A stretch of DNA of 50,139 nucleotides from Effusibacillus lacus. Lineage in GTDB: Bacteria > Bacillota > Bacilli > Tumebacillales > Effusibacillaceae. The stretch is from assembly GCF_002335525.1 (NCBI RefSeq), contig NZ_BDUF01000057.1:121119-171257 (forward strand), given 5' to 3'. Shown one piece after another: positions 34,912 through 43,476 of the stretch. The notes below the pieces were generated by a model. It made no database searches. It saw only the letters and a program-made list of their open reading frames with translations, and was not told the origin of the DNA. A program made the translations under genes and the position numbers. Positions within the stretch are counted from its first letter, which is position 1, and each line of letters begins with the position of its first letter.

Positions 34912-35919
34912 TTGAAACGGAAAACAATTGAGGGTCTGCTGCTGACTGGGGCGCTACTGTTTGCGACTGTAGGCTGCGGCTCGGAACAACCGGCTGAGAA
35001 AACAAAAATTCGTTTGTCGGAGGTCATTCGCTCTGTTTTTTATGCGCCTCAATATGTGGCGCTTGAGAAAGGATTCTTTAAGGAACAAGGGCTCGAAGTG
35101 GAGCTCACAACCGCATGGGGCGGAGACAAAGTCATGACCGCCGTCCTGTCCAATCAAGCGGACGTGGGTCTGGTCGGTGCTGAAACGACAGTCTTTGTCA
35201 ATCAGCAAGGGGCAACGGAACCGGTTGTCAATTTCGCCCAACTCACCCAGCGGGATGGCACTTTCCTGGTCGCCCGACAGAAAATCGATAATTTCAACTG
35301 GTCAATGACCAAGGGAAAATCCATCATCGGTTCACGTAACGGCTCGATGCCGCAGATGGTCAGCGAATTCGTTCAACGGAAGAACGGCGTAAACCCGAAA
35401 GTGGACAACACCATCATTCAGAACATTGCTTTTGATAACCAAACGGCAGCATTCGCTTCGGGTACGGGAGACTTCTATCAGGCATTCGAACCGGCCGCTT
35501 CCATTCTGGAACAACAGGGAAAAGGCCATCCGGTGATTTCCCTTGGCAAGGACAGCGGAAAACTTCCGTACACCGTATTCTTGGCCAAGGACAGCTTCAT
35601 TAAAGCCAACCCCAATACGGTCCAAAAGTTTACCAATGCAATTCACAAAGCGCAAAACTGGGTGCAAAACGCAACCCCGGAAGAAATTGCGGAAGTGATG
35701 AAGCCCTACTTCCCGCAGGTGGAGAAGGATATTCTCGTAAGTGTGGCTGACCGTTACAAGAAAGCGGATATATGGGCGCAAGACCCCATTATCGACAAAG
35801 AAGAATGGGAGAACATGCACGAGGTCATGAGGCAGGCAGGGGAATTGAAGACCCCTGGTCCTTACGACAAACTGGTGAATACAACATTTGCGGAGAAAGC
35901 CAAACAGCAGGTGAAGTAA
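34912..35919 (+). CDS. ABC transporter substrate-binding lipoprotein (SsuA/ThiY/NMT1-like)
   Basis: A 335-residue lipoprotein; signal peptide MKRKTIEGLLLTGALLFATVGCG with the lipid Cys at 22. The periplasmic-binding fold begins IRLSEVIRSVFYAPQYVALEKG, followed by GLEVELTTAWGGDKVMTAVLSNQADVGLVG, the pattern of nitrate/sulfonate/taurine/thiamine-precursor binding proteins. Start is TTG 34912 after AAAAGGAGGT (11-nt spacer). It is an orphan: no permease or ATPase is adjacent and a terminator follows directly. Substrate cannot be told. Confidence 0.88.
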   Translation: MKRKTIEGLLLTGALLFATVGCGSEQPAEKTKIRLSEVIRSVFYAPQYVALEKGFFKEQGLEVELTTAWGGDKVMTAVLSNQADVGLVGAETTVFVNQQGATEPVVNFAQLTQRDGTFLVARQKIDNFNWSMTKGKSIIGSRNGSMPQMVSEFVQRKNGVNPKVDNTIIQNIAFDNQTAAFASGTGDFYQAFEPAASILEQQGKGHPVISLGKDSGKLPYTVFLAKDSFIKANPNTVQKFTNAIHKAQNWVQNATPEEIAEVMKPYFPQVEKDILVSVADRYKKADIWAQDPIIDKEEWENMHEVMRQAGELKTPGPYDKLVNTTFAEKAKQQVK

Positions 35920-35940
35920 CAAGATTCTCCCCTGATACAA

Positions 35941-35986
35941 AAGCCCGCCGAACTGAATTGTGTTCTTCAGCGGGCTTCACTTTTTT
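35941..35986 (+). terminator. Rho-independent terminator after the binding-protein gene
   Basis: AAGCCCGC(CGAA...TTC)A GCGGGCTT with a T-rich tail (TTTTTT at 35981-35986), 22 nt after the stop codon. Confidence 0.85.
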
Positions 35987-36161
35987 GCTAAGACAAGAAT
36001 CCCTTTCGCAAAATAAGGGGCGATACAGGTAAAAAACAAATAAAACTAAAATTCAGTCCGCAGTTATTACGGTATTTGTAATGTGAGGGTGTAGATGTGT
36101 TGGTTAAAAACGCCTATATATGCGTTTATGAATCATTCAAGGATAGGAGCGATATAAACGA

Positions 36162-36323
36162 ATGATTAAGGCTGTCCAACCTCACATGAAGGCGCAAAGC
36201 AGGGGAATTATCCATAAGGTCAGTTCGGGCGTAGGCATAACAGGGTTTATGGGCATTAGTGGCTATGAATCGCTTGCGAGAACTTTATCGCTCGAGTTCA
36301 TTAACCCAGTAATTGATTTATAG
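36162..36323 (+). pseudogene. Short-chain dehydrogenase/reductase fragment
   Basis: A 53-codon open stretch encoding KAVQPHMKAQSRGIIHKVSSG then GVGITGFMGISGYESLARTLSLEF. This matches the central part of SDR enzymes (usual INVSS..G...Y..SK..L), but the SK of YxxxK and about ten residues between GY and ESLARTL are missing, and both ends of the enzyme are absent. It is a dead remnant. The flanks 35987-36161 and 36324-36403 show nothing else recognisable, apart from an 8-bp inverted repeat AATCATTC/GAATGATT at 36131-36167. Confidence 0.75.
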
Positions 36324-36403
36324 CAGATTGTACCTAATTCCCCAGGTACTTGCTTGCAACCCCTCACTTAAGTTGCGTTAACAAGAGCCAATGCGGGAAA
36401 CGA

Positions 36404-36943
36404 TCACCAAGTTACTGGTGTAATGATCCACACCAGTTTGAGTGGGCCTTTTCCTATATTTTTAAAGCTGTGAGGAATATCTGAATTAAAATAGACGCTA
36501 TCCCCCTCTTCCAACTCATAAACATCTGTTCCAATCGTCAGTTCCAACCGTCCTTCCAAGACCAACCCGCATTCTTCACCTTGATGGATAAGAACCCCTT
36601 CGCTTGATTCTCCTTCTTTGTAAGTAATTAAAAGCAATTCTAGATTTCGTTTTATATCAGGGGCCAACAACTCTTGGACAATTCCTGCATTTTTCCCAAG
36701 AACGATTTTCTTTCGTTGATCTTTTCTTACGACCGGACTCATAGAGGACTCATCATTAAATAAATCAGCAAACCGGATTTGCAGTACATGTACAATTTTT
36801 TTTAGAGTCACCAGCGATGGGTCTGCTTTATCGTTTTCGATTTGACTGATCAGGCTTGTACTTACCCCTACCCGTTCTGCCACATCATTGATGGTGAGAC
36901 CCAGAAGCTTCCTTTGTTTTCTAATTTTTTCTCCAATATTCAT
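36404..36943 (-). CDS. XRE-family regulator with C-terminal cupin
   Basis: A 179-residue regulator: helix-turn-helix (about 6-60, IRKQRKLLGLTINDVAERVGVS), then a small cupin sensor domain (about 105-177, with EGVLIHQGEECGLVLEG, ELEEGDSVYFNSDIPHSFKN). Regulators of this type often control adjacent amino-acid, polyamine or organic-acid catabolism. ATG 36943 (MNIGEKIRKQRK) has GAGGGAAAA upstream. It lies after the MFS gene on the same strand but a terminator separates them. The likely operator is in the 38482-38792 divergent gap. Confidence 0.9.
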   Translation of the reverse strand: MNIGEKIRKQRKLLGLTINDVAERVGVSTSLISQIENDKADPSLVTLKKIVHVLQIRFADLFNDESSMSPVVRKDQRKKIVLGKNAGIVQELLAPDIKRNLELLLITYKEGESSEGVLIHQGEECGLVLEGRLELTIGTDVYELEEGDSVYFNSDIPHSFKNIGKGPLKLVWIITPVTW

Positions 36944-37040
36944 GACTTTTCCCTCATAAAATATGATTAGCGTTGTCAAAGGGATAATAAAATATTCTGC
37001 ACGATTCTGCAAGAATCATTATTTTCCTTCAAAGAGTAAG

Positions 37041-37077
37041 AAAAAACAGCCTCTTTATTTTCTAAAAGGCTGTTTTA
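37041..37077 (-). terminator. Terminator after the MFS gene
   Basis: AACAGCCT/AGGCTGTT stem with T-rich sequence on both strands (TTTTTT on the minus side), between the MFS gene stop at 37096 and the regulator start. Confidence 0.8.
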
Positions 37078-37095
37078 CTATGATATCGCTTTCAT

Positions 37096-38481
37096 TTATC
37101 CCGAAATTGATGTTGTGTTGCTTTCCAAGCTGTTTTGTTTCCATGTTTCTTTTGCAAAATATAAGAGAATAAGCGAGAATGCCACAGTTGAGCTGACAAT
37201 CGCGGTAGCAACCCCATAGCTTCCAAACCATCCATACAGTGTTCCGACAATAAACGGTCCTGGACTCGTAATGAAACGTCCTACGTTATTTGCAAGTGAG
37301 ATAGCGGTTGTTCGGACTTCCGTATTAAACAACTCTGCAAAGTAAATCGCACTGGCGCTAAAGAAGCTAAACACCCCGAATCCAACCACCGGAAGAAGCA
37401 ACAAAAATGTTTCATAATCTTTTACAAACGGGTACAGATAGGAGGTCCCAATAATAGTGGTAATAAAGGACAATGCCATTCCTTTTTTACGTCCGATTTT
37501 GTCTGCAATAAATCCCCACGAAGCATAACCAATCATGCCGCCCAAATATAGCATCATACTTCCGTTGGCAATTAAGGGTACTGCTGCTGCACCATTAATT
37601 CCTTGTGCAGCCAATATTTCACGAATCGTGCTCGGTGTAAAACCGGTGATCGCCCAGAATGCAAATAGTCCTCCGATACTCATTCCAATGGATAATAATG
37701 AGTCTCTCCTATAAGGCGGTTTAAAAAGTTGTACCAGAACAAACCGCTTGTATCTTTTGTCTGATTCGGAAATTTCTTCTATCCTCTTGTTTTTCAAGGC
37801 TTTTCGGAGTTCCTTTACTTTCTTGAAAGATTCCGGTTCATGGATTTTGCCACGTGTAAAGACCACAATGAATGCAGGAAGAATGCCCAGTAGGAACATG
37901 CCGCGCCAGGATTGTTCAAAGCCAAACAGTTGTGAAATTTGTTGTGAATATTTAAATGCAAACGAACTTAGAAAAAATCCAAACGCAAAACCAGACATCA
38001 TAATTCCTGCTGCCTTGGCACGGAAACGATTGTTCCAAGATTCTGCAATCAACGCGGCCCCAATTGGCCACTCCACTCCAGATCCAAGGCCAGTCAGGAA
38101 ACGGAAAACTGCTAGTGTATACCAGTTATCTACAAAAGCACAGGCAAAAGTAAATAAGGCATACACTAGAATACTCACCATCAGAACTCGAACCCGTCCG
38201 AAGTAATCTGCAAGGATACCAAACAAGAGAGCTCCCAGGGACCAGCCAATCAGATAAATTGTGATGTTCATACCGCCATAGAACGCAATAGCCTTCTCTG
38301 TTGGTTCTATTCCGGAGTTTACCAACAAATCTTTCATTGCGCTTCCAATCACCAAACTGAAGATATTGCCGTCAAATCCATCGAGTCCCCAAGCCAAAAA
38401 TGTAGTAAGTAATACAAGCCATTGAGTTTTCGTTATGTTCCGCCAACTGTCTGTTTCATTTAACTTGAGAGAAGTTGCCAT
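37096..38481 (-). CDS. MFS transporter, AAHS-like (organic/aromatic acid : H+ symporter)
   Basis: A 461-residue permease with twelve predicted helices. The first helix holds LAWGLDGFDGNIFSLV, resembling the DGxD motif of the aromatic acid:H+ symporter branch; the loop after helix 2 has GILADYFGRVRVLMVS (MFS motif GxLADxxGRxx), repeated as GFIADKIGRKKGM in the second half. ATG 38481 has AGGAAGGG 7 nt upstream. It is divergent from the ALDH-crotonase-semialdehyde dehydrogenase operon and is its probable importer. Confidence 0.9.
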   Translation of the reverse strand: MATSLKLNETDSWRNITKTQWLVLLTTFLAWGLDGFDGNIFSLVIGSAMKDLLVNSGIEPTEKAIAFYGGMNITIYLIGWSLGALLFGILADYFGRVRVLMVSILVYALFTFACAFVDNWYTLAVFRFLTGLGSGVEWPIGAALIAESWNNRFRAKAAGIMMSGFAFGFFLSSFAFKYSQQISQLFGFEQSWRGMFLLGILPAFIVVFTRGKIHEPESFKKVKELRKALKNKRIEEISESDKRYKRFVLVQLFKPPYRRDSLLSIGMSIGGLFAFWAITGFTPSTIREILAAQGINGAAAVPLIANGSMMLYLGGMIGYASWGFIADKIGRKKGMALSFITTIIGTSYLYPFVKDYETFLLLLPVVGFGVFSFFSASAIYFAELFNTEVRTTAISLANNVGRFITSPGPFIVGTLYGWFGSYGVATAIVSSTVAFSLILLYFAKETWKQNSLESNTTSISG

Positions 38482-38585
38482 AAGTATTCCCTTCCTATCG
38501 TTAGATTCTTGCTCGGAAATAACACAACCATTAGTCCCCCGAAATACGGAAACAATCGATAATCCGACCCCCCTTTCCGAATTAG

Positions 38586-38742
38586 TTGACTTTTTAAAAT
38601 CTTGTTACTATACCAATCATATGGTAGGGAGGGTATGCTTGTAAATAGGTGTTTTTTAACTTGGTTAAATTTTTTCTGTTTGAAAAATTCTATGTATATG
38701 CATTTTTTCTTATTGACAACGTTTATATTTGTTTTTTACTAT
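38586..38742 (+). promoter_or_regulatory. Promoters of the catabolic operon and a possible operator
   Basis: Two candidate sigma-A promoters: TTGACT-17 nt-TATACC (38586-38614) and TTGACA-18 nt-TACTAT (38713-38742). Overlapping the first -10 is TACCA-ATCATA-TGGTA (38611-38626), an inverted repeat suitable for a dimeric regulator such as the XRE-cupin protein. The rest of the 311-nt gap is A/T-rich without coding signal. Confidence 0.55.
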
Positions 38743-38792
38743 TGTCTTGAATATTTCGTTATTTAAACGTGATTAAAAAGGAGCTGATTTCA

Positions 38793-40298
38793 ATGTCGTC
38801 TACTCTGCCAACAGCCAGATTGTTTATCAACGGAGAATTTTGCATGTCAGAAAGCGGGAAAACTCTGGAAGTGATTAATCCTGCTACCGGGGAGGTTATC
38901 GGGCACCTATCGGCAGCGGATAAAGTAGATGTGAATCGTGCTGTTAAAGCGGCAAAAGATTCTTTCGAGAGTGGAGTATGGAGTCAAATTTCGGGACGTG
39001 AACGAGCTAAAGTTTTGAATCGTTTTGCAGATTTATTTGAAGCCAATTTAGAAGAATTGTATCGTTTGGAGACCCTGAACAACGGGCGCCCAATTTCCGA
39101 GACCCGCGCACAAATCAGCCGTTTACCTGATTTCTTTCGCTACTTTGCAGCAGAAGCATGGACTCACCGCGATGCTGTTGTCCCGATTGAGGGCCCTTAC
39201 CTTCATTACATCCAGCGTATTCCCCTTGGTGTTTGCGCCCTCATGACATCTTTCAACCATCCTTTAATGATTCTTAGTAAATCGTTAGCCCCTGCTCTCG
39301 CAACTGGAAACAGTGTAGTTATTAAGCCGTCGGAACAAACGCCTTTTACAACAGTGCGTCTGGTTGAACTTTTGATTGAAGCCGGAATTCCAAAAGGGGT
39401 TGTCAATCTGATAAATGGTCTTGGAATTGAAGCAGGTGCTCCGCTTGCAGATCATCCGGACGTCAAAAAAGTTGTATTTACGGGTGGTACTGAGGTTGGA
39501 CGCTCAATCGGCAAATCGGCAGCCAACCATTTTGCAAAAATGACTCTGGAGTTAGGCGGCAAAGGTGCAGTGATCATCTTTGATGACATGGATTTGAAAC
39601 GTGCAGTGGACGGGGCTTCTTTTGCAGCTTTCATTGGAGCCGGTCAAACTTGTGTTTGTGGTTCTCGTATACTTGTTCAACGTTCGATCTACAACAAATT
39701 TCTTGAAGCGTTCAAAACAAAAGTGAACTCGATTCGGTATGGGGATCCGTTTGACCCCAAAACACAACTAGGTCCGGTAATTTCAGCCCGATCCCTGGAT
39801 CGGATTCTGAAAATGTTGGATACTGCCCGGAATCAAGGCGCTAAAGTATTGACCGGCGGCAAGGTTCCGACCGATGCACCTAAAGGGGGCTTCTTCCTGG
39901 AGCCAACTGTCTTTTACGATGTAACGCCGGAAATGGAGATTGCAAACGAAGAAGTGTTCGGACCTGTTACGGTGGTCATGCCGTTCGATGAGGAAGAGGA
40001 TGCAATCCAAATTGCAAACGGAACCCGATACGGGTTGGCTGCTGGCGTATGGACAAATGACGTGGCCCGCTCTCATCGTGTTGCTTCAAAGCTCATTTTC
40101 GGTATGGTATGGATTCAGGACCATCATCGTCTTGACCCCGCTTCTCCCTGGGGGGGCTTTAAAGATAGCGGGGTGGGTCGTGAAACCGGAAAAGAGTCGT
40201 TTGAACACTTTACGGAAACACGGGCTGTTACTGTTAACATCACTGGCCAAACAGTTGATTGGTATTCTCCCAGTGACCAACCGAAGCGTTTGAATTGA
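38793..40298 (+). CDS. NAD-dependent aldehyde dehydrogenase
   Basis: A 501-residue ALDH: N-terminal FINGEFCMSESGKTLEVINPATGEV, NAD-binding TGGTEVGRSIGKSAANH, catalytic Glu in LELGGKGAVI and catalytic Cys in GAGQTCVCGSRILVQ near 292. ATG 38793 has AAGGAGC 8 nt upstream (an in-frame start at 38769 overlaps the Shine-Dalgarno sequence). It oxidises an unknown aldehyde to an acid. First gene of the operon with the crotonase and the MmsA-like gene. Confidence 0.93.
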   Translation: MSSTLPTARLFINGEFCMSESGKTLEVINPATGEVIGHLSAADKVDVNRAVKAAKDSFESGVWSQISGRERAKVLNRFADLFEANLEELYRLETLNNGRPISETRAQISRLPDFFRYFAAEAWTHRDAVVPIEGPYLHYIQRIPLGVCALMTSFNHPLMILSKSLAPALATGNSVVIKPSEQTPFTTVRLVELLIEAGIPKGVVNLINGLGIEAGAPLADHPDVKKVVFTGGTEVGRSIGKSAANHFAKMTLELGGKGAVIIFDDMDLKRAVDGASFAAFIGAGQTCVCGSRILVQRSIYNKFLEAFKTKVNSIRYGDPFDPKTQLGPVISARSLDRILKMLDTARNQGAKVLTGGKVPTDAPKGGFFLEPTVFYDVTPEMEIANEEVFGPVTVVMPFDEEEDAIQIANGTRYGLAAGVWTNDVARSHRVASKLIFGMVWIQDHHRLDPASPWGGFKDSGVGRETGKESFEHFTETRAVTVNITGQTVDWYSPSDQPKRLN

Positions 40299-40355
40299 TG
40301 TCAAATAGGGCAGGTTTTGCCGTCTGCCCAAAACTTGCTGAGGAGGCGTTATTCT

Positions 40356-41093
40356 TTGTCCAATCAGGTGGAAATCGTTCGTGAAGGACTTGTTCTTCGT
40401 TTTACACTGAACAACCCTGAAAACGGAAATGAAATTACTGGAGAAATGTTTGAGGCCATGCTTGCCGAACTTCGAAAGGAAACCGAAAATCCCCAGACTA
40501 GAATTCTTCATATCCGGGCAACCGGCGATAAATTTTGCACGGGGCGTGAACGTTCAGCCAGGTCCACAGAAGAAATGAAAACGGAAGTGAAACGTCTGGT
40601 TGGATTCAAACAACTGTTGCGAAAACTCCCGTTGATTACGATAGCGGAAGTCCAGGGTGATGCGAAAGGATTCGGGTTCGGCATGGCAATTCTTTGTGAT
40701 TTTGCTATTGTGAGTGAAGATGCGGTCCTTTCCTTTCCCGAAATTAAAATGGGGTTAGCCCCAACTGCCGTAATGTCTTATCTAAGCGAATACATTCCGA
40801 TTCGGCAAGCCTTTTCTTTAGTTGTTACCGGAGAACCCATTTCTCCAAAACGGGCAAGCGAAATGGGTCTGGTCAGCGAATCGGTCCCAAGACATCGTCT
40901 GTCAAAACGGGTAGAAGAAATTATCCACTCGATTCTTCAACTTGATGAGCAGGCGGTTACAGATTGCAAAGAATTTTTCCAGACGGCGATCCAGAACCAT
41001 TTTGATGTCAATGCGAAACTTGCCATTCATTCATTGACAGTTGGCAGTCTCAGCATGAATGAACGGAAGAATAATAAGAGAGGTTGTGTGTAA
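40356..41093 (+). CDS. Crotonase-fold enzyme (enoyl-CoA hydratase/lyase-like)
   Basis: A 245-residue crotonase. TTG 40356 is taken as start because GAGGAGG lies 9 nt upstream; the longer frame from 40317 reads through the Shine-Dalgarno. Seen: CoA-pocket ATGDKFCTGRERSA, oxyanion-loop GDAKGFGFGMAILCDFAIVSEDA, and SFPEIKMGLAPTAV. Aligned by eye with classic hydratases (GGGCELA), the first catalytic Glu is Gly, while the second (in FPEI) is kept. One-Glu members often act as lyases or hydrolases, for example hydroxycinnamoyl-CoA hydratase-lyase. Exact reaction unknown. Confidence 0.85.
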   Translation: MSNQVEIVREGLVLRFTLNNPENGNEITGEMFEAMLAELRKETENPQTRILHIRATGDKFCTGRERSARSTEEMKTEVKRLVGFKQLLRKLPLITIAEVQGDAKGFGFGMAILCDFAIVSEDAVLSFPEIKMGLAPTAVMSYLSEYIPIRQAFSLVVTGEPISPKRASEMGLVSESVPRHRLSKRVEEIIHSILQLDEQAVTDCKEFFQTAIQNHFDVNAKLAIHSLTVGSLSMNERKNNKRGCV

Positions 41094-42545
41094 ATGACTG
41101 TTCAAACCATACAAAATTTCATCGGAGGTCGATGGGTATCCTCGTTATCCGATCGTACGGAACCGGTCTATAATCCTGCAACCGGTGAGACTCTCGCCCA
41201 TGTACCTTTATCTGCTACAGAAGATGTTGACAAAGCGGCAGAAGCCGCCAAGCAGGCTTTTAAAATCTGGAGTAAAACCCCTGTTCCCAGGAGAGCGAGA
41301 ATTCTGTTCAAGTACCAGCAACTTTTAATTGATCATTGGAGTGAATTGGCTCAATTGATCACTTTGGAAAACGGTAAGACTTATGAGGATGCTTACGGCG
41401 AAGTGCAAAGAGGCATTGAGTGCGTGGAATTTGCTGCAGGGGCTCCCACGTTAATGATGGGGAGCCAGTTACCTGATATCGCAACCAATATTGAATCGGG
41501 CATGTGGCGTTATCCAATTGGAGTCGTTGGGGGAATTACGCCTTTTAACTTCCCGATGATGGTTCCCTGTTGGATGTTCCCGCTTGCGATTGCTTGCGGA
41601 AACACGTTTGTATTGAAACCGTCTGAGAGAACTCCCCTGTTGGCTAACCGTTTGGCTGAACTTTTTGCGAAAGCGGGTTTGCCGGATGGCGTCCTGAATA
41701 TTGTTCACGGAGCACATGATGTAGTGAATCGCATTCTGGAGCATAAAGATATTAAAGCAGTATCTTTCGTGGGGTCCCAACCTGTAGCCGAGCACGTCTA
41801 TAAAACAGCGTCCAGCCATGGCAAACGGGTGCAAGCGCTTGCAGGTGCAAAAAATCATACAATCGTCATGCCGGATGCAGATCTGGAACTTGCTGTGACC
41901 AATATTATAGGGGCGGCATTCGGTTCAGCCGGCGAACGCTGTATGGCTTGTGCAGTTGTAGTTGCAGTAGGAGGTATTGCCGATGAATTGATTCCGCGGT
42001 TAGTGAAGGCAGCCGAGGATATCAAGATCGGAAACGGACTGGAAGAAGGTGTGTTCTTAGGTCCGGTGATTCGTGAATCACATAAACAGCGGACGATTCA
42101 ATACATTGAGATCGGAGAAAAAGAAGGTGCCATTCTCGTTCGGGATGGACGCAAGGACGCTGCAACAAGCGGACAAGGATATTTTGTAGGCCCAACTATA
42201 TTCGATCATGTTGAACCGGGTATGAAAATATGGCAAGACGAAATTTTTGCACCTGTTTTATCTATTGTTCGTGCCAAAGATTTACCTGAAGCAATCGAGA
42301 TTGCCAATCAGTCTGAATTTGCAAACGGTGCTTGCATATTCACAGACAGTGCAAAAGCAATCCGGCAATTCCGAGAAGAGATTGATGCGGGTATGTTAGG
42401 TGTAAATGTGGGAGTTCCGGCCCCCATGGCGTTTTTCCCTTTCTCTGGTTATAAAAAATCTTTCTATGGCGATTTACATGCTAATGGACGAGATGGCGTA
42501 GAATTTTACACCCGCAAGAAAATGGTTACAGCCCGTTACGTTTGA
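41094..42545 (+). CDS. mmsA: Methylmalonate-semialdehyde dehydrogenase (CoA-acylating) type
   Basis: A 483-residue ALDH of the MmsA/IolA branch, which converts methylmalonate or malonate semialdehyde plus CoA to propionyl- or acetyl-CoA. Seen: [10 protein letters not shown] start, [50 protein letters not shown] and the catalytic Cys in [12 protein letters not shown] near 282, with [23 protein letters not shown], the branch-specific C-terminal block. It starts 3 nt after the crotonase stop, coupled to it. Together they suggest a C3 or branched semialdehyde intermediate. Confidence 0.93.
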   Translation: MTVQTIQNFIGGRWVSSLSDRTEPVYNPATGETLAHVPLSATEDVDKAAEAAKQAFKIWSKTPVPRRARILFKYQQLLIDHWSELAQLITLENGKTYEDAYGEVQRGIECVEFAAGAPTLMMGSQLPDIATNIESGMWRYPIGVVGGITPFNFPMMVPCWMFPLAIACGNTFVLKPSERTPLLANRLAELFAKAGLPDGVLNIVHGAHDVVNRILEHKDIKAVSFVGSQPVAEHVYKTASSHGKRVQALAGAKNHTIVMPDADLELAVTNIIGAAFGSAGERCMACAVVVAVGGIADELIPRLVKAAEDIKIGNGLEEGVFLGPVIRESHKQRTIQYIEIGEKEGAILVRDGRKDAATSGQGYFVGPTIFDHVEPGMKIWQDEIFAPVLSIVRAKDLPEAIEIANQSEFANGACIFTDSAKAIRQFREEIDAGMLGVNVGVPAPMAFFPFSGYKKSFYGDLHANGRDGVEFYTRKKMVTARYV

Positions 42546-42591
42546 TAAAGAACACACTATCCAAAATTACCGGAATAGGAATAAAATCGAG

Positions 42592-42622
42592 TAGGAGGGG
42601 GTGACTCCCCCCCCAACTTTTT
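42592..42622 (+). terminator. Terminator of the catabolic operon
   Basis: AGGAGGGGG-TGA-CTCCCCCCCC followed by AACTTTTTT: GC-rich stem with T-run, 47 nt after mmsA. The following 42623-42704 contains no recognised feature. Confidence 0.75.
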
Positions 42623-42704
42623 TCAACTGTTTCCACGGGCTCATTTAGAGACGACGCCGTACCTATCTGTCGATTGTCTCGCAGGGTGTTTTCGCTAAAG
42701 CTTT

Positions 42705-43088
42705 ATGAAAGTAGCCAAATCCCCCCATCAGTTAGCGGTTGAGTTGTTCACTCCACCGTCCATTGAGAGCCATTCCTTCTTGTTCTCACTGACTGACAAT
42801 CAATCTAGACAGGAGGTTGATTCCCAGACCACCGGAAACACATCCAAGAATCGTACCTGGTTATTTGTCGGAATTGCTGTCTTATCCTCCAGTTTCTCTG
42901 GAAGTAATTTTGATAAATGGGGTCCCATCCCTTCCCTGGTTCTGGCCGGAACAATGGCAGCCAAAACCCACGATTTTACATATTCGCTGATTCTTGCTAC
43001 GATCGTTTTGTTGATTGGAATGGGTACATTGGCGACAGGAGCATGGTTCACAAACTATCGCGGCGCCCGGCGCTCGGTAGAACAATAA
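42705..43088 (+). pseudogene. Permease C-terminal relic (MFS-like)
   Basis: A 127-codon ORF without ribosome binding site. Its first 45 codons look untranslated; from about 42846 it reads GIAVLSSSFSGSNF, then a membrane helix YSLILATIVLLIGMGTLATGAWF and ends YRGARRSVEQ, like the final helix and tail of MFS permeases. I read this as the 3' end of a lost transporter gene. Possible alternative: a small real membrane protein. Moderate to low certainty. Confidence 0.4.
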
Positions 43089-43108
43089 CACGGAAAGGGT
43101 GACCTGAA

Positions 43109-43312
43109 ATGCCTTATGTGAATATCAAGATTACCAAAGAAGGAGTTACTCCCGAACAAAAAGCGCAACTGATCGAAGGAGCCACAAAGCTGCTGGTGGA
43201 TGTGCTCGGCAAGAACCCGCAGACAACGGTGGTCGTTATTGATGAAGTTGACACGGACAATTGGGGGATAGGCGGCGAAACTGTGACCGTCCGCCGCAAG
43301 CGCGGGCAATAA
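43109..43312 (+). CDS. 4-oxalocrotonate tautomerase family protein
   Basis: A 67-residue tautomerase; the catalytic N-terminal proline is present right after the initiator Met (MPYVNIKITKEG), and VVIDEVDTDNWGIGGETV matches the family. Such enzymes isomerise 2-hydroxymuconate-type enols in meta-cleavage of aromatics. AAGGGTGA lies just before ATG 43109. With the adjacent catabolic cassette it may serve the same pathway, but a terminator separates them and many Bacilli carry a stand-alone copy. Confidence 0.9.
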   Translation: MPYVNIKITKEGVTPEQKAQLIEGATKLLVDVLGKNPQTTVVVIDEVDTDNWGIGGETVTVRRKRGQ

Positions 43313-43361
43313 TGACAATTTTGCTGATTTGGCAAAAGAAATCAAGGCATACCCGACAGTG

Positions 43362-43392
43362 AGAAGGCGACTATAAGGTTGCCTTCTTTTTT
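43362..43392 (+). terminator. Terminator after the tautomerase gene
   Basis: AGAAGGC...GCCTTCT stem with a run of Ts, 50 nt after the stop. It ends 84 nt before the GlmS-like gene, leaving too little room for a glmS ribozyme. Confidence 0.85.
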
Positions 43393-43476
43393 GCAGGAGA
43401 GTGATGGATGGCTCAAGCAGGGGGAATTCCGTTATAATAAAACGATGCATTACAAGAGTCGAACGAGGTGAAGATG

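Noticed and set aside
42623-42704. Transposase fragment before the permease relic
   Set aside because: Some frames look protein-like (for example SIVSQGVFAKAL), but the match is too short to assign.
43393-43476. glmS ribozyme upstream of the GlmS-like gene
   Set aside because: Only 84 nt separate the tautomerase terminator from the start, and the conserved ribozyme core is not visible.
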